Shown: positions 1-5,545 of the stretch, one piece after another | Numbering within the stretch: the first letter of the stretch is position 1 | Layout of the letters: each line of letters begins with the position of its first letter | DNA from: HGM04593 sp045612305 | Lineage (GTDB): Bacteria > Bacteroidota > Bacteroidia > Bacteroidales > Bacteroidaceae | Direction of reading: 5' to 3' | NCBI GenBank assembly: GCA_045612305.1 | Contig: JAZKYU010000010.1 | Location: forward strand, 1 to 5,545 | Length of the DNA: 5,545 nucleotides | Notes under the pieces: model-generated | Told to the model about the DNA's origin: nothing | Databases searched by the model: none | What the model saw: the letters and a program-made list of their open reading frames with translations, nothing else | Program-made: the position numbers and the translations under genes

Positions 1-274
1 AGTAGCCGAAAAAATAACTTCCGTTCTGCATTGTACGTGTCCCGATGTATGCTGTTACTCTTCCGTCTACTTTTTCTACTTTTCCTTCGAAAGTTGCGCC
101 GTCGTTTAAACGCATTTTAACTTCTGTGTATGTGGGTATTATGGGCTTATACTCGTCCATGTATGTATTGTCGATGAGAGAGGGCCCCCACAAATCGGCT
201 TCCCAATTTTGCGCTTGTGCGCTGCCTGCAAAGCAAAAGAATGCTACGAGGCTGATAATAAAAGACTTTTTCAT
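1..274 (-). CDS. Secreted protein of unknown function, 3' part beyond the window
   Basis: I do not recognise the family. The frame opens with ATG at 274-272 and stays open for 91 codons to the left edge, so the C-terminus is missing. Residues 1-21 look like a Sec signal peptide: a KK start, a hydrophobic core (FIISLVAFFCFAG) and an AQA|Q type I cleavage site near residue 21, with no lipobox cysteine at the cut. This implies export to the periplasm or beyond. The mature part begins QNWEADLWG. Two stretches, DGATFEGKV near residues 58-66 and NGSYFFGY at 84-91, loosely resemble MORN-type repeats about 26 residues apart; this is a weak similarity only. The gene starts 20 bases after the cdsA stop on the same strand, with no terminator between, so it is probably the last known member of the rsfS-ftsH-cdsA operon. 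No clear Shine-Dalgarno is seen; the upstream sequence is A-rich. Confidence 0.75.
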   Translation of the reverse strand, partial: MKKSFIISLVAFFCFAGSAQAQNWEADLWGPSLIDNTYMDEYKPIIPTYTEVKMRLNDGATFEGKVEKVDGRVTAYIGTRTMQNGSYFFGY

Positions 275-294
275 GGTTTTTTGTGTGTTTGAGG

Positions 295-1128
295 TTATAA
301 AACCCCTATGAGGCTCAAGTAGATGAGTGCGCAGGGGGTTGCAAGCAAGGTGCTGTCGAAACGGTCGAGCATACCGCCGTGGCCGGGGAGTATGTTGCCC
401 GAGTCTTTAATGCCCATCTCGCGTTTCATACAAGACTCTATTAGGTCTCCATATGTGCCGGCTACAGCCACAACTGCGGCCATACCTATCCACTGCCACA
501 CATTGAGCTGTGTGAAGAAGATAGACATAACATAGCCAGCTATCATGGCTACCACAACACCGCCTATAGTGCCTTCCCAAGTCTTTTTGGGCGATACGCG
601 CTCCCACATTTTGTGGCGGCCTATAGAGCAACCTACAAAGAAGGCGCCCGAGTCGTTGCACCAAATGAAAACAAAGATTGCAAGCGGCAAAGCGTAGTTG
701 TATGTGCTGCTTGTTGCACCCACGGTCGACAGAATATTTAGCATAGCAAAAGGCAGGGCTGCATAAACTTGTGTGAGGGCAAAGTATGCGTAGTTGTCGA
801 GCGAGCTCCCCTCTGTTTTGTATAGCTGTATCACAAAGATGTAGGCAAGCAACATAATGTAGGGCATAAAGAGAGCCACGCTACACGTTGCGCCCAAGTG
901 TGCCACGGCGTAGAGGACAAAGAAAAGGTATCCTCCGCCTATAACAGCCAAAAAGGTGCTGAAGGTTGTTTTCTTATACTCGTGAATGAGGTTGCTCAAC
1001 TCGTTCACCGAAAGCATAGTTACAAGTGTAAAGAGGGCAGCAAAAGAGGTGTGCCCGTAGAGAATAGCACCCAACAGGACTATGCCGAACGCGGCTCCTG
1101 TGAGTATGCGTACAAGTAGTTTATTCAT
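295..1128 (-). CDS. cdsA: Phosphatidate cytidylyltransferase (CDP-diacylglycerol synthase)
   Basis: This integral inner-membrane enzyme makes CDP-diacylglycerol from CTP and phosphatidic acid, the branch point for phosphatidylethanolamine, phosphatidylglycerol and cardiolipin. The 277-residue product is hydrophobic throughout, with about eight likely membrane segments. The full CDS family signature lies at residues 232-258: S-x-M-K-R, then K-D, then H-G-G-x-x-D-R-F-D, with every required position present. A second conserved block precedes it: ND at 158-159 and SPKKTWEG at 179-186. I chose the ATG at 1128-1126 because family members begin just before the first membrane helix (MNKLLVRILTG). The frame runs open upstream to 1392, but that 88-residue Arg/Lys/Pro-rich extension is only the ftsH coding sequence in another frame. 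The start overlaps the ftsH stop by 8 bases, which suggests translational coupling. Confidence 0.96.
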   Translation of the reverse strand: MNKLLVRILTGAAFGIVLLGAILYGHTSFAALFTLVTMLSVNELSNLIHEYKKTTFSTFLAVIGGGYLFFVLYAVAHLGATCSVALFMPYIMLLAYIFVIQLYKTEGSSLDNYAYFALTQVYAALPFAMLNILSTVGATSSTYNYALPLAIFVFIWCNDSGAFFVGCSIGRHKMWERVSPKKTWEGTIGGVVVAMIAGYVMSIFFTQLNVWQWIGMAAVVAVAGTYGDLIESCMKREMGIKDSGNILPGHGGMLDRFDSTLLATPCALIYLSLIGVL

Positions 1129-3136
1129 TTTCTTTAGTGTTAGTATTTGTTGTTGTTTCTTCTTCTTTGGTGGTTGGGGTAGCCGGCGCCTGCTCTTGAA
1201 GCTCTTCGGCGGGTTGCTCGTTTTCGGGCGCGGTGGTGTTTTCTTTCTCGAAAATCTCCTCACTGCGCGATGTCCACGGGCGCTTGCCGAATATTTTTTC
1301 CACATCTTCGGCAAATATAACCTCTCGCTCCATAAGTATGCGTGCAAGCTCGGCGTGCCCCTCTTTGTGCTCGGTGAGGAGGGCTTTTGCACGCTCGTAC
1401 TGCTCGCTTATCATCTTGTGTACCTCGCTGTCTATAAGCTCGGCGGTTTTTTCGCTATAAGGGCGGTTGAACGAGTACTCGCTGTTGTTGTAGTAGCAGA
1501 GGTTTGATAGCTTGTCGCTCATACCGGCGTATGCTATCATACCGTAGGCCTGCTTGGTCACACGTTCAAGGTCGTTCATAGCGCCGGTTGATATGTGGCC
1601 GGTGAAAAGTTCTTCGGCTGCGCGGCCACCAAGTATGGCACACATCTCGTCGAGCATCTGCTCTTTGGTGGTTATCTGTCGCTCCTCGGGCATGTACCAC
1701 GCTGCACCAAGAGCACGGCCGCGGGGCACGATGGTAACTTTTATGAGGGGGTTGGCGTGCTCCAAGAACCACGACAGGGTAGCGTGTCCGGCTTCGTGTA
1801 TAGCGATGGTGGTTTTCTCCTTCTCGGTCATAACCTTGGTCTTTTTTTCAAGGCCGCCTATTATGCGGTCCACTGCGTCGAGAAAATCTTGCTTCTCCAC
1901 AGCGCGCTTGTTGTTACGGGCTGCGATGAGGGCTGCCTCGTTGCAGACGTTTGCGATGTCGGCACCCGAGAAACCCGGAGTTTGGCGTGCAAGGAGGTCT
2001 ACATCTACCGAGGGGTCGAGCTTTAAGGGGCGCAGGTGCACTCCGAAGATGGCTTTGCGCTCGTTGAGGTCGGGGAGGTCGACGTGTATTTGGCGGTCGA
2101 AGCGTCCTGCACGCAACAAGGCTTTGTCCAAGATGTCGGCACGGTTGGTTGCTGCCATAATTATTATACCGCTGTTTGTGCCGAAGCCGTCCATCTCTGT
2201 GAGCAACTGGTTTAGTGTGTTCTCGCGCTCGTCGTTACCGCCCATAGAGGGGTTTTTGCCGCGTGCACGGCCCACAGCGTCTATCTCGTCTATAAATATT
2301 ATGCAAGGAGCTTTCTCTTTTGCCTGGCGGAAGAGGTCGCGCACACGCGATGCGCCCACGCCTACGAACATCTCAACAAAGTCGGAGCCCGAGAGCGAGA
2401 AGAAGGGTACATCGGCTTCGCCGGCCACAGCCTTTGCAAGCAGGGTTTTACCCGTTCCCGGAGGGCCTACAAGCAACGCTCCCTTGGGTATCTTACCACC
2501 AAGCTCGGTGTATCGGGCAGGGTTTTTGAGAAAATCAACAATCTCTTTAACCTCTTGCTTGGCACCCTCTTGCCCTGCTACATCTTTAAAGGTTATTTTG
2601 TTGTTCTCGCCCTTCTCAAAGAGCTTGGCTTGCGACTTACCCACGTTAAAGACACCGCCCTGCGAGCCTCCACCGCTCATGCGGCGCATTATAAACATCC
2701 ACACTGCAATGAATACGATGATAGGTAGCACATTCCAGAGAAGCCCACCCCAGTAGTCGGGTTTCTTCTCATATTGCAGGTTGCCTGTGAAGTTACCCAG
2801 CGTCTCCTGTGTGTCTATAAAGTTCTCGAACTTCTCCTTAGAGCCTATGAGCGATGTAACCATAGGCTCCGCACCAATTTTGTCGACCTTGCCCTTGAAT
2901 ATGTGCTTCGCCGAGTCGGTGATTATTTTAGCTTCAATATCGTTGTTGTCGTACACGGTGATGCTCTTGACATACCCTTTCTCTATGTACGATGTGAGCT
3001 CGGAATAATTAACCTTTTTTACTATCGATGCGTCTCCTTCGCCAAAGAAGAAGAGGTATAAAAGCACAGCGGCTGCACCTATGTAGAGCCACGTGATGTT
3101 GAACTGTGGTGTTTTCTTGTTATTTTTTGTAGTCAT
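1121..3136 (-). CDS. ftsH: ATP-dependent zinc metalloprotease FtsH
   Basis: FtsH is a hexameric membrane-anchored AAA+ protease that extracts and degrades misassembled membrane proteins and short-lived regulators. The 671-residue product has the full layout. A first membrane helix lies at about 13-31, then a periplasmic FtsH_ext domain to about 130, and a second helix at about 131-150. The AAA+ module has Walker A GPPGTGKT (224-231), a pore loop MFVG (256-259), Walker B IIFIDEID (279-286) and a second region of homology ending in the arginines of GRFDR (344-348). The M41 peptidase has HEAGH (447-451), with D522 of MNDLE as the likely third zinc ligand. After about residue 628 comes a low-complexity tail rich in Glu, Thr, Pro and Gln. 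The gene starts 9 bases after the rsfS stop and overlaps cdsA by 8 bases, so it is mid-operon. All catalytic residues are present and no frameshift is seen. Confidence 0.98.
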   Translation of the reverse strand: MTTKNNKKTPQFNITWLYIGAAAVLLYLFFFGEGDASIVKKVNYSELTSYIEKGYVKSITVYDNNDIEAKIITDSAKHIFKGKVDKIGAEPMVTSLIGSKEKFENFIDTQETLGNFTGNLQYEKKPDYWGGLLWNVLPIIVFIAVWMFIMRRMSGGGSQGGVFNVGKSQAKLFEKGENNKITFKDVAGQEGAKQEVKEIVDFLKNPARYTELGGKIPKGALLVGPPGTGKTLLAKAVAGEADVPFFSLSGSDFVEMFVGVGASRVRDLFRQAKEKAPCIIFIDEIDAVGRARGKNPSMGGNDERENTLNQLLTEMDGFGTNSGIIIMAATNRADILDKALLRAGRFDRQIHVDLPDLNERKAIFGVHLRPLKLDPSVDVDLLARQTPGFSGADIANVCNEAALIAARNNKRAVEKQDFLDAVDRIIGGLEKKTKVMTEKEKTTIAIHEAGHATLSWFLEHANPLIKVTIVPRGRALGAAWYMPEERQITTKEQMLDEMCAILGGRAAEELFTGHISTGAMNDLERVTKQAYGMIAYAGMSDKLSNLCYYNNSEYSFNRPYSEKTAELIDSEVHKMISEQYERAKALLTEHKEGHAELARILMEREVIFAEDVEKIFGKRPWTSRSEEIFEKENTTAPENEQPAEELQEQAPATPTTKEEETTTNTNTKENE

Positions 3137-3145
3137 AATCAGTTT

Positions 3146-3520
3146 TTAGTCAAGGTCGGGGATGTTGGTAGTCTTAGCGTCGGCCCACAAGTGCTCTATA
3201 TCGTAGAACGCGCGCACATCGGGCAAAAATATGTGCACGAGCACATCGCCGTAGTCCATCGCCACCCACTGAGCATTTCTCAAACCATCTATGGCGTAAG
3301 GCTTGCGGCGGCACCCTGTGCGCACCATATCCTCTACCGAGTCGGTTATAGCTCCCACTTGTGCGGGGGAGTTTCCTTGGCATATAACAAAATAATCGCA
3401 TATACTGTTGCCAAGCTCTTCCATATCCACTATGGTTATCCCTTTACCTTTTTTTTCTTGTATCGCTTCTATTATTTGATCTATAAGTTCTTTGCTTGTC
3501 GCAATCTCTTTTTCTTGCAT
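3146..3520 (-). CDS. rsfS: Ribosomal silencing factor RsfS (Iojap/YbeB family)
   Basis: RsfS binds ribosomal protein uL14 on the large subunit and blocks joining with the small subunit, lowering translation when nutrients run short. The 124-residue product has the usual family length and hallmarks: DYFVICQGNSPAQVGAI at 42-58, then W85 and DYGDVLVHIF at 89-98, and RAFYDIEHLWADA at 103-115. The start at 3520 is supported by an AAGGAA motif six bases upstream and by a N-terminal helix (KELIDQIIEAI) that fits the family. It is the first gene of the minus-strand operon; ftsH follows after 9 bases. The link to ftsH and cdsA appears to be conserved in Bacteroidales. That gene order is recalled knowledge, while the motifs are seen directly. 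Confidence 0.96.
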   Translation of the reverse strand: MQEKEIATSKELIDQIIEAIQEKKGKGITIVDMEELGNSICDYFVICQGNSPAQVGAITDSVEDMVRTGCRRKPYAIDGLRNAQWVAMDYGDVLVHIFLPDVRAFYDIEHLWADAKTTNIPDLD

Positions 3521-3526
3521 ATATTG

Positions 3527-3532
3527 TTCCTT
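3527..3532 (-). promoter_or_regulatory. Ribosome-binding site of rsfS
   Basis: On the minus strand AAGGAA lies six bases before the rsfS ATG. It is the only clear Shine-Dalgarno-like motif before a gene here; ftsH and glf have none. It supports the chosen rsfS start. Confidence 0.55.
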
Positions 3533-3548
3533 AATAATTCTATTTTTG

Positions 3549-3556
3549 CAAAGGTA
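3549..3556 (-). promoter_or_regulatory. Bacteroidota -7 box for the rsfS-ftsH-cdsA operon
   Basis: Read on the minus strand this is TACCTTTG, a full match to the Bacteroidota -7 consensus TAnnTTTG. The expected start of transcription lies near 3541-3544, giving a leader of roughly 20-25 bases that contains the ribosome-binding site. No TTTG is present at the usual -33 distance (about 3576-3581), so the upstream element is weak. The three minus-strand genes and the partial secreted gene have no other evident promoter between them. Confidence 0.7.
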
Positions 3557-3610
3557 ATTATTTTTGAGTAAAAAGTTTTAATGTGTTTCCTAATTAAATT
3601 AAAAAACTAC

Positions 3611-3635
3611 AATCTTGAACTCTAAGTTAAAGATT
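3611..3635. repeat. Imperfect 25-base dyad in the divergent intergenic region
   Basis: Two 11-base arms, AATCTTGAACT at 3611-3621 and AGTTAAAGATT at 3625-3635, flank the triplet CTA. Ten of eleven positions pair, with a single G/A mismatch. The dyad lies between the rsfS -7 box (ending 3556) and the glf -33 box (starting 3659), so it could be an operator for one or both promoters, or an RNA hairpin. The arms are AT-rich, and no gene ends just before it on either strand, which makes a terminator less likely. Confidence 0.4.
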
Positions 3636-3658
3636 TTGTTACAAAGAAACGATTTAAG

Positions 3659-3690
3659 TTTGTAAAAAGGAATATATTGTGTTACATTTG
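3659..3690 (+). promoter_or_regulatory. Bacteroidota promoter for glf
   Basis: TTTG at 3659-3662 (-33 element) is followed after 20 bases by TACATTTG at 3683-3690 (-7 element). Both boxes and the spacing match the consensus TTTG-N19-21-TAnnTTTG of the Bacteroidota housekeeping sigma factor. Transcription would begin near 3697, about 180 bases before the glf ATG. It is the most complete promoter in the window. Confidence 0.7.
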
Positions 3691-3696
3691 TGATTG

Positions 3697-3879
3697 TAAT
3701 AAATGAAAATAGCTAGTGTGCAGTCGTTATATCTCTCGTAATTATAAATCAATATGTTTCAGTGAGAGAAAACGTTGTGAAAATAAATAAAAGGCTTGCC
3801 GAGGGTTACTATTTTAAGAAGGCTGTAACGACGGCTATTGAGTTGCTTGTATAATAAGTCGGATATCTTTTTTATAGTT
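3697..3879 (+). other. Untranslated leader of glf with small open frames
   Basis: This stretch lies between the predicted glf transcription start and its ATG. A 12-codon ORF starts with ATG at 3703 (MKIASVQSLYLS) and stops at 3741. Another frame is open from 3717 to a double TAA at 3852-3857. It has no ATG; its last part from GTG 3777 would encode 25 residues (…KRLAEGYYFKKAVTTAIELLV). I see no known riboswitch and no strong hairpin. The small frames may be leader peptides, a remnant of an older gene, or chance. Confidence 0.35.
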
Positions 3880-5025
3880 ATGAAACATTACGATTATCTT
3901 ATTGTTGGCTCTGGCTTGTTCGGCGCGACATTTGCTTATCTTGCAAAGAGGGCCGGGAAGTCTTGTTTGGTTATTGACAAACGTAATAATCTTGGTGGAA
4001 ATATTTATTGCGAGAATATTCAAGGTATAAATGTGCATAAATATGGTGCGCATATTTTTCACACTAGCAACAAGAAAGTGTGGGATTTTGTGAATGATAT
4101 AGTAGAATTTAACCGTTACACAAATTCTCCCGTGGCCAACTATAAGGGTAAGTTTTATAACTTGCCTTTTAATATGAATACGTTTTATCAGATGTGGGGA
4201 GTGCGCACCCCCGATGAGGCTACAGCTATGATAGAACAACAGAAGAGCGAAGCTTTGCAAAGCATGCAGAAACAAGGGCGCACAGAACCGCAAAATTTGG
4301 AAGAGCAAGCCTTGTTACTTGTGGGTAAAGATATTTATGAGACACTGATAAAAGGGTACACCGAAAAGCAGTGGGGGCGTAAATGTGTCGATTTGCCTCC
4401 GTTTATAATAAAGCGTCTGCCTGTGCGTATGGTTTATGACAATAATTATTTCAACGATAAATACCAAGGTGTCCCTGTTGGGGGATATAACCGCTTGATT
4501 GAGGGCTTGCTAGATGGTGTTGACACGCTTGTTGATGTAGATTTCTTCTCTGACCGTGACAAGTGGAGTGCTGTGGCCGATAAGATTGTCTTCACAGGAA
4601 AGATTGATGAGTTTTACAATTATTGTTTCGGCAAATTGCAATATCGCACAGTCTCTTTTGAACAAGAGATTGTAGAAACTCCCAATTATCAGGGTAATGC
4701 TGTAGTAAATTATACAGAACGCGATGTGCCCTATACTCGCATCATAGAGCATAAGCACTTTGAACAGTTTGGTGACGAGGTTTATGCTATACCGAGGAGT
4801 GTTATATCTCGTGAATACTCTACGGAGTGGAAGGATGGTATGGAGCCTTATTATCCGGTTAACGATGATGCGAACACCGAACTTTATATGAGGTATAAGG
4901 CTCTTGCCGATGCTGAAAAGAATGTGGTTTTTGGTGGTCGATTGGCTGAATATAGATACTATGATATGGCGCCGGTTATTGAGCAGGCGATGCTTAAGTT
5001 TGAAGAGCAAAATAAAAATTTTTAG
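3880..5025 (+). CDS. glf: UDP-galactopyranose mutase
   Basis: This cytosolic flavoenzyme interconverts UDP-galactopyranose and UDP-galactofuranose using reduced FAD, and supplies the furanose donor for surface polysaccharides. The 381-residue product has the usual length. An FAD-binding Rossmann motif GSGLFG lies at 10-15, with the partner acid in VIDKRNNLGG (31-40). Family blocks follow: HKYGAHIFHTS (53-63), GYTEKQWGRK (159-168), RLPVR and YDNNYFND (179-193), PYTRIIEHKHF (284-294) and GRLAEYRYYDM (353-363). R183 and R287 are the likely equivalents of the paired diphosphate-binding arginines. The ATG at 3880 puts the Rossmann strand at the usual place; a TTG at 3838 would add 14 unlike residues. 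No glycosyltransferase or other sugar gene adjoins it here. By eye its G+C is lower than that of the ftsH operon. No clear terminator follows, so transcripts may run into the tRNA. Confidence 0.97.
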   Translation: MKHYDYLIVGSGLFGATFAYLAKRAGKSCLVIDKRNNLGGNIYCENIQGINVHKYGAHIFHTSNKKVWDFVNDIVEFNRYTNSPVANYKGKFYNLPFNMNTFYQMWGVRTPDEATAMIEQQKSEALQSMQKQGRTEPQNLEEQALLLVGKDIYETLIKGYTEKQWGRKCVDLPPFIIKRLPVRMVYDNNYFNDKYQGVPVGGYNRLIEGLLDGVDTLVDVDFFSDRDKWSAVADKIVFTGKIDEFYNYCFGKLQYRTVSFEQEIVETPNYQGNAVVNYTERDVPYTRIIEHKHFEQFGDEVYAIPRSVISREYSTEWKDGMEPYYPVNDDANTELYMRYKALADAEKNVVFGGRLAEYRYYDMAPVIEQAMLKFEEQNKNF

Positions 5026-5075
5026 AATTTGTGTAAAAAAAACGGCAAAAACATTTTTTTTAATGAGAAAATGTG

Positions 5076-5083
5076 TATCTTTG
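5076..5083 (+). promoter_or_regulatory. Bacteroidota -7 box for tRNA-Gln
   Basis: TATCTTTG matches the -7 consensus TAnnTTTG. A start near 5090 would leave about 10 bases before the mature tRNA 5' end. At the -33 position there is only a run of T (5054-5061) with no TTTG, so the upstream element is poor. Confidence 0.6.
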
Positions 5084-5099
5084 CACCGCATTTGAACAT

Positions 5100-5170
5100 T
5101 GGGCTATGGTGTAATGGTAACACTGCAGATTCTGGTCCTGCCTTTCCTGGTTCGAGTCCGGGTAGCCCAA
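5100..5170 (+). tRNA. tRNA-Gln, anticodon CTG
   Basis: The cloverleaf folds by hand. The acceptor stem TGGGCTA/TAGCCCA (5100-5106 with 5163-5169) has seven pairs. The D stem is GTGT/ACAC (5109-5112 with 5120-5123). The anticodon arm is GCAGA, loop TTCTGGT, CCTGC (5125-5141), with anticodon CTG at 5132-5134 reading CAG (Gln). The T arm is CCTGG, loop TTCGAGT, CCGGG (5146-5162). The discriminator is A5170. The 3' CCA is not encoded (CAA follows), so it must be added after transcription. The last pair of the anticodon stem is A5129 against C5137, a mismatch. The TGGGCTA acceptor end suits tRNA-Gln. Confidence 0.95.
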
Positions 5171-5171
5171 C

Positions 5172-5203
5172 AAAGAGGTCTTGCATAGAGCAAGGCCTTT
5201 TTT
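5172..5203 (+). terminator. Intrinsic terminator after tRNA-Gln
   Basis: AGGTCTTGC (5176-5184) pairs with GCAAGGCCT (5190-5198), with one T-G wobble and a five-base loop, followed by a T run (5198-5203). The A-rich bases before the stem can pair with the T run and lengthen it. It ends the tRNA transcript and probably also readthrough from glf, which has no terminator of its own. Confidence 0.85.
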
Positions 5204-5422
5204 GTTGTGTATATCCTTGTCGTACGTATAGCTTTTTCTGGGGCGTAAAAACGGCTCGCCAATAAAGTCTAGGGGGATATGCAATTTCCTTAATATTTAT
5301 CCTTCTCTTCAAAGCGCGACATACTCTTTGCTTAATTGCACGGCAAGAGTTTTTATAATCTTGCTTTAAATTTCTCGGTGGCCCGTGAGATATTCTCTCA
5401 ATAAACTTGTTCTTTTCTCCTT

Positions 5423-5441
5423 CTTTTCGTGAGACGAAAAG
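5423..5441. repeat. Perfect 8-base inverted repeat with GAG loop
   Basis: CTTTTCGT at 5423-5430 and ACGAAAAG at 5434-5441 pair perfectly around GAG. With one bulged G the stem extends by TTC/GAA-type pairs outward (about 5420-5445). No T run follows on either strand, so it is not a standard terminator. Confidence 0.6.
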
Positions 5442-5497
5442 GAAGCAAAAGGCGCAGCACGCGAGTAAGATTAGTCGCTCCCTCCTCTTGCTCGTGA

Positions 5498-5516
5498 ATT
5501 GCCCTGTGAGGGCAAT
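5498..5516. repeat. Perfect 8-base inverted repeat with GTG loop
   Basis: ATTGCCCT at 5498-5505 and AGGGCAAT at 5509-5516 pair perfectly around GTG. Like the hairpin at 5423-5441 it carries GTGAG at the tip, which hints at a shared origin. There is no T run after it on the plus strand. Confidence 0.6.
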
Positions 5517-5545
5517 ATAACTCGTTCGTCGGTCACTTGCCGCGT

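Larger units (their letters stand above)
5204..5545. other. Intergenic stretch with no convincing gene, rich in inverted repeats
   Basis: No ORF with a credible start lies here. A minus-strand frame is open from 5543 to the stop at 5022, but it runs antisense through the terminator and the tRNA, has no ATG in this stretch, and its Lys/Arg-rich translation is unlike any family I know. Four short inverted repeats occur: 5343-5364 (GCAAGA/TCTTGC, ten-base loop), 5386-5400 (TGAGA/TCTCA), 5423-5441 and 5498-5516. G+C rises toward the right edge. The stretch may be a repeated intergenic element or the edge of a neighbouring region. Confidence 0.45.

Noticed and set aside
45..311. 88-codon plus-strand frame at the left edge
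   Set aside because: It is antisense to the signal-peptide gene, which has the better start, signal peptide and operon spacing.
1129..1392. Upstream extension of the cdsA frame
   Set aside because: These 88 residues come from ftsH coding DNA in another frame and precede the normal CdsA N-terminus.
1554..2756. 400-codon plus-strand open frame
   Set aside because: It lies entirely antisense to ftsH, whose motifs are intact. Its Ser/Arg/Pro-rich translation is typical of a shadow frame.
3838..3879. TTG start adding 14 residues to Glf
   Set aside because: The ATG at 3880 places the Rossmann motif as in other mutases; the extra residues have no family match.
3835..5091. Minus-strand frames of 157 and 193 codons opposite glf
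   Set aside because: They are antisense to an intact glf and show no domain or plausible start context.
5060..5312. Minus-strand small proteins containing LPGLEPGKAGPESAVLP or GYPDSNQERQDQNLQ
   Set aside because: They are antisense translations of the tRNA-Gln gene, a well-known source of false proteins.
5100..5545. Integrated element or att site at the tRNA 3' end
   Set aside because: No second copy of the tRNA 3' end and no integrase are visible in the window.
1..5545. CRISPR array, insertion sequence or transposase
   Set aside because: No regularly spaced direct repeats, terminal inverted repeats with a transposase, or related genes were found.

Overview
The window looks like chromosomal DNA of a Bacteroidota bacterium, most likely Bacteroidales. 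The evidence is three copies of the TAnnTTTG -7 promoter box typical of that phylum, weak or absent Shine-Dalgarno sequences before most genes, and the gene order rsfS-ftsH-cdsA, which I recall as conserved in Bacteroidales such as Porphyromonas and Bacteroides. I cannot name a genus.

Left part (1-3556, minus strand): one housekeeping operon read right to left. A -7 box at 3549-3556 and a short leader with an AAGGAA ribosome-binding site precede rsfS (ribosomal silencing factor). Nine bases later comes ftsH (membrane AAA+ zinc protease). Its last codons overlap the start of cdsA (CDP-diacylglycerol synthase) by 8 bases. Twenty bases after cdsA begins a secreted protein of unknown function, cut off by the window edge. 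The group joins translation silencing, membrane protein quality control and phospholipid supply.

Middle (3521-3879): a divergent, AT-rich intergenic region. It holds the rsfS promoter, an imperfect 25-base dyad, a well-formed plus-strand Bacteroidota promoter, and a leader of about 180 bases before glf.

Right part (3880-5203, plus strand): glf (UDP-galactopyranose mutase), which supplies UDP-galactofuranose for surface glycans. It stands alone here, without other polysaccharide genes, and has lower G+C than the ftsH operon. A tRNA-Gln(CTG) with its own -7 box and a strong intrinsic terminator follows.

End (5204-5545): no convincing gene. The stretch carries four inverted repeats, two of which share GTGAG at the tip. 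It may be a dispersed intergenic element.

Nothing in the window amounts to a clear new biological system. The least explained parts are the hairpin-rich tail, the dyad and leader upstream of glf, and the truncated secreted protein.
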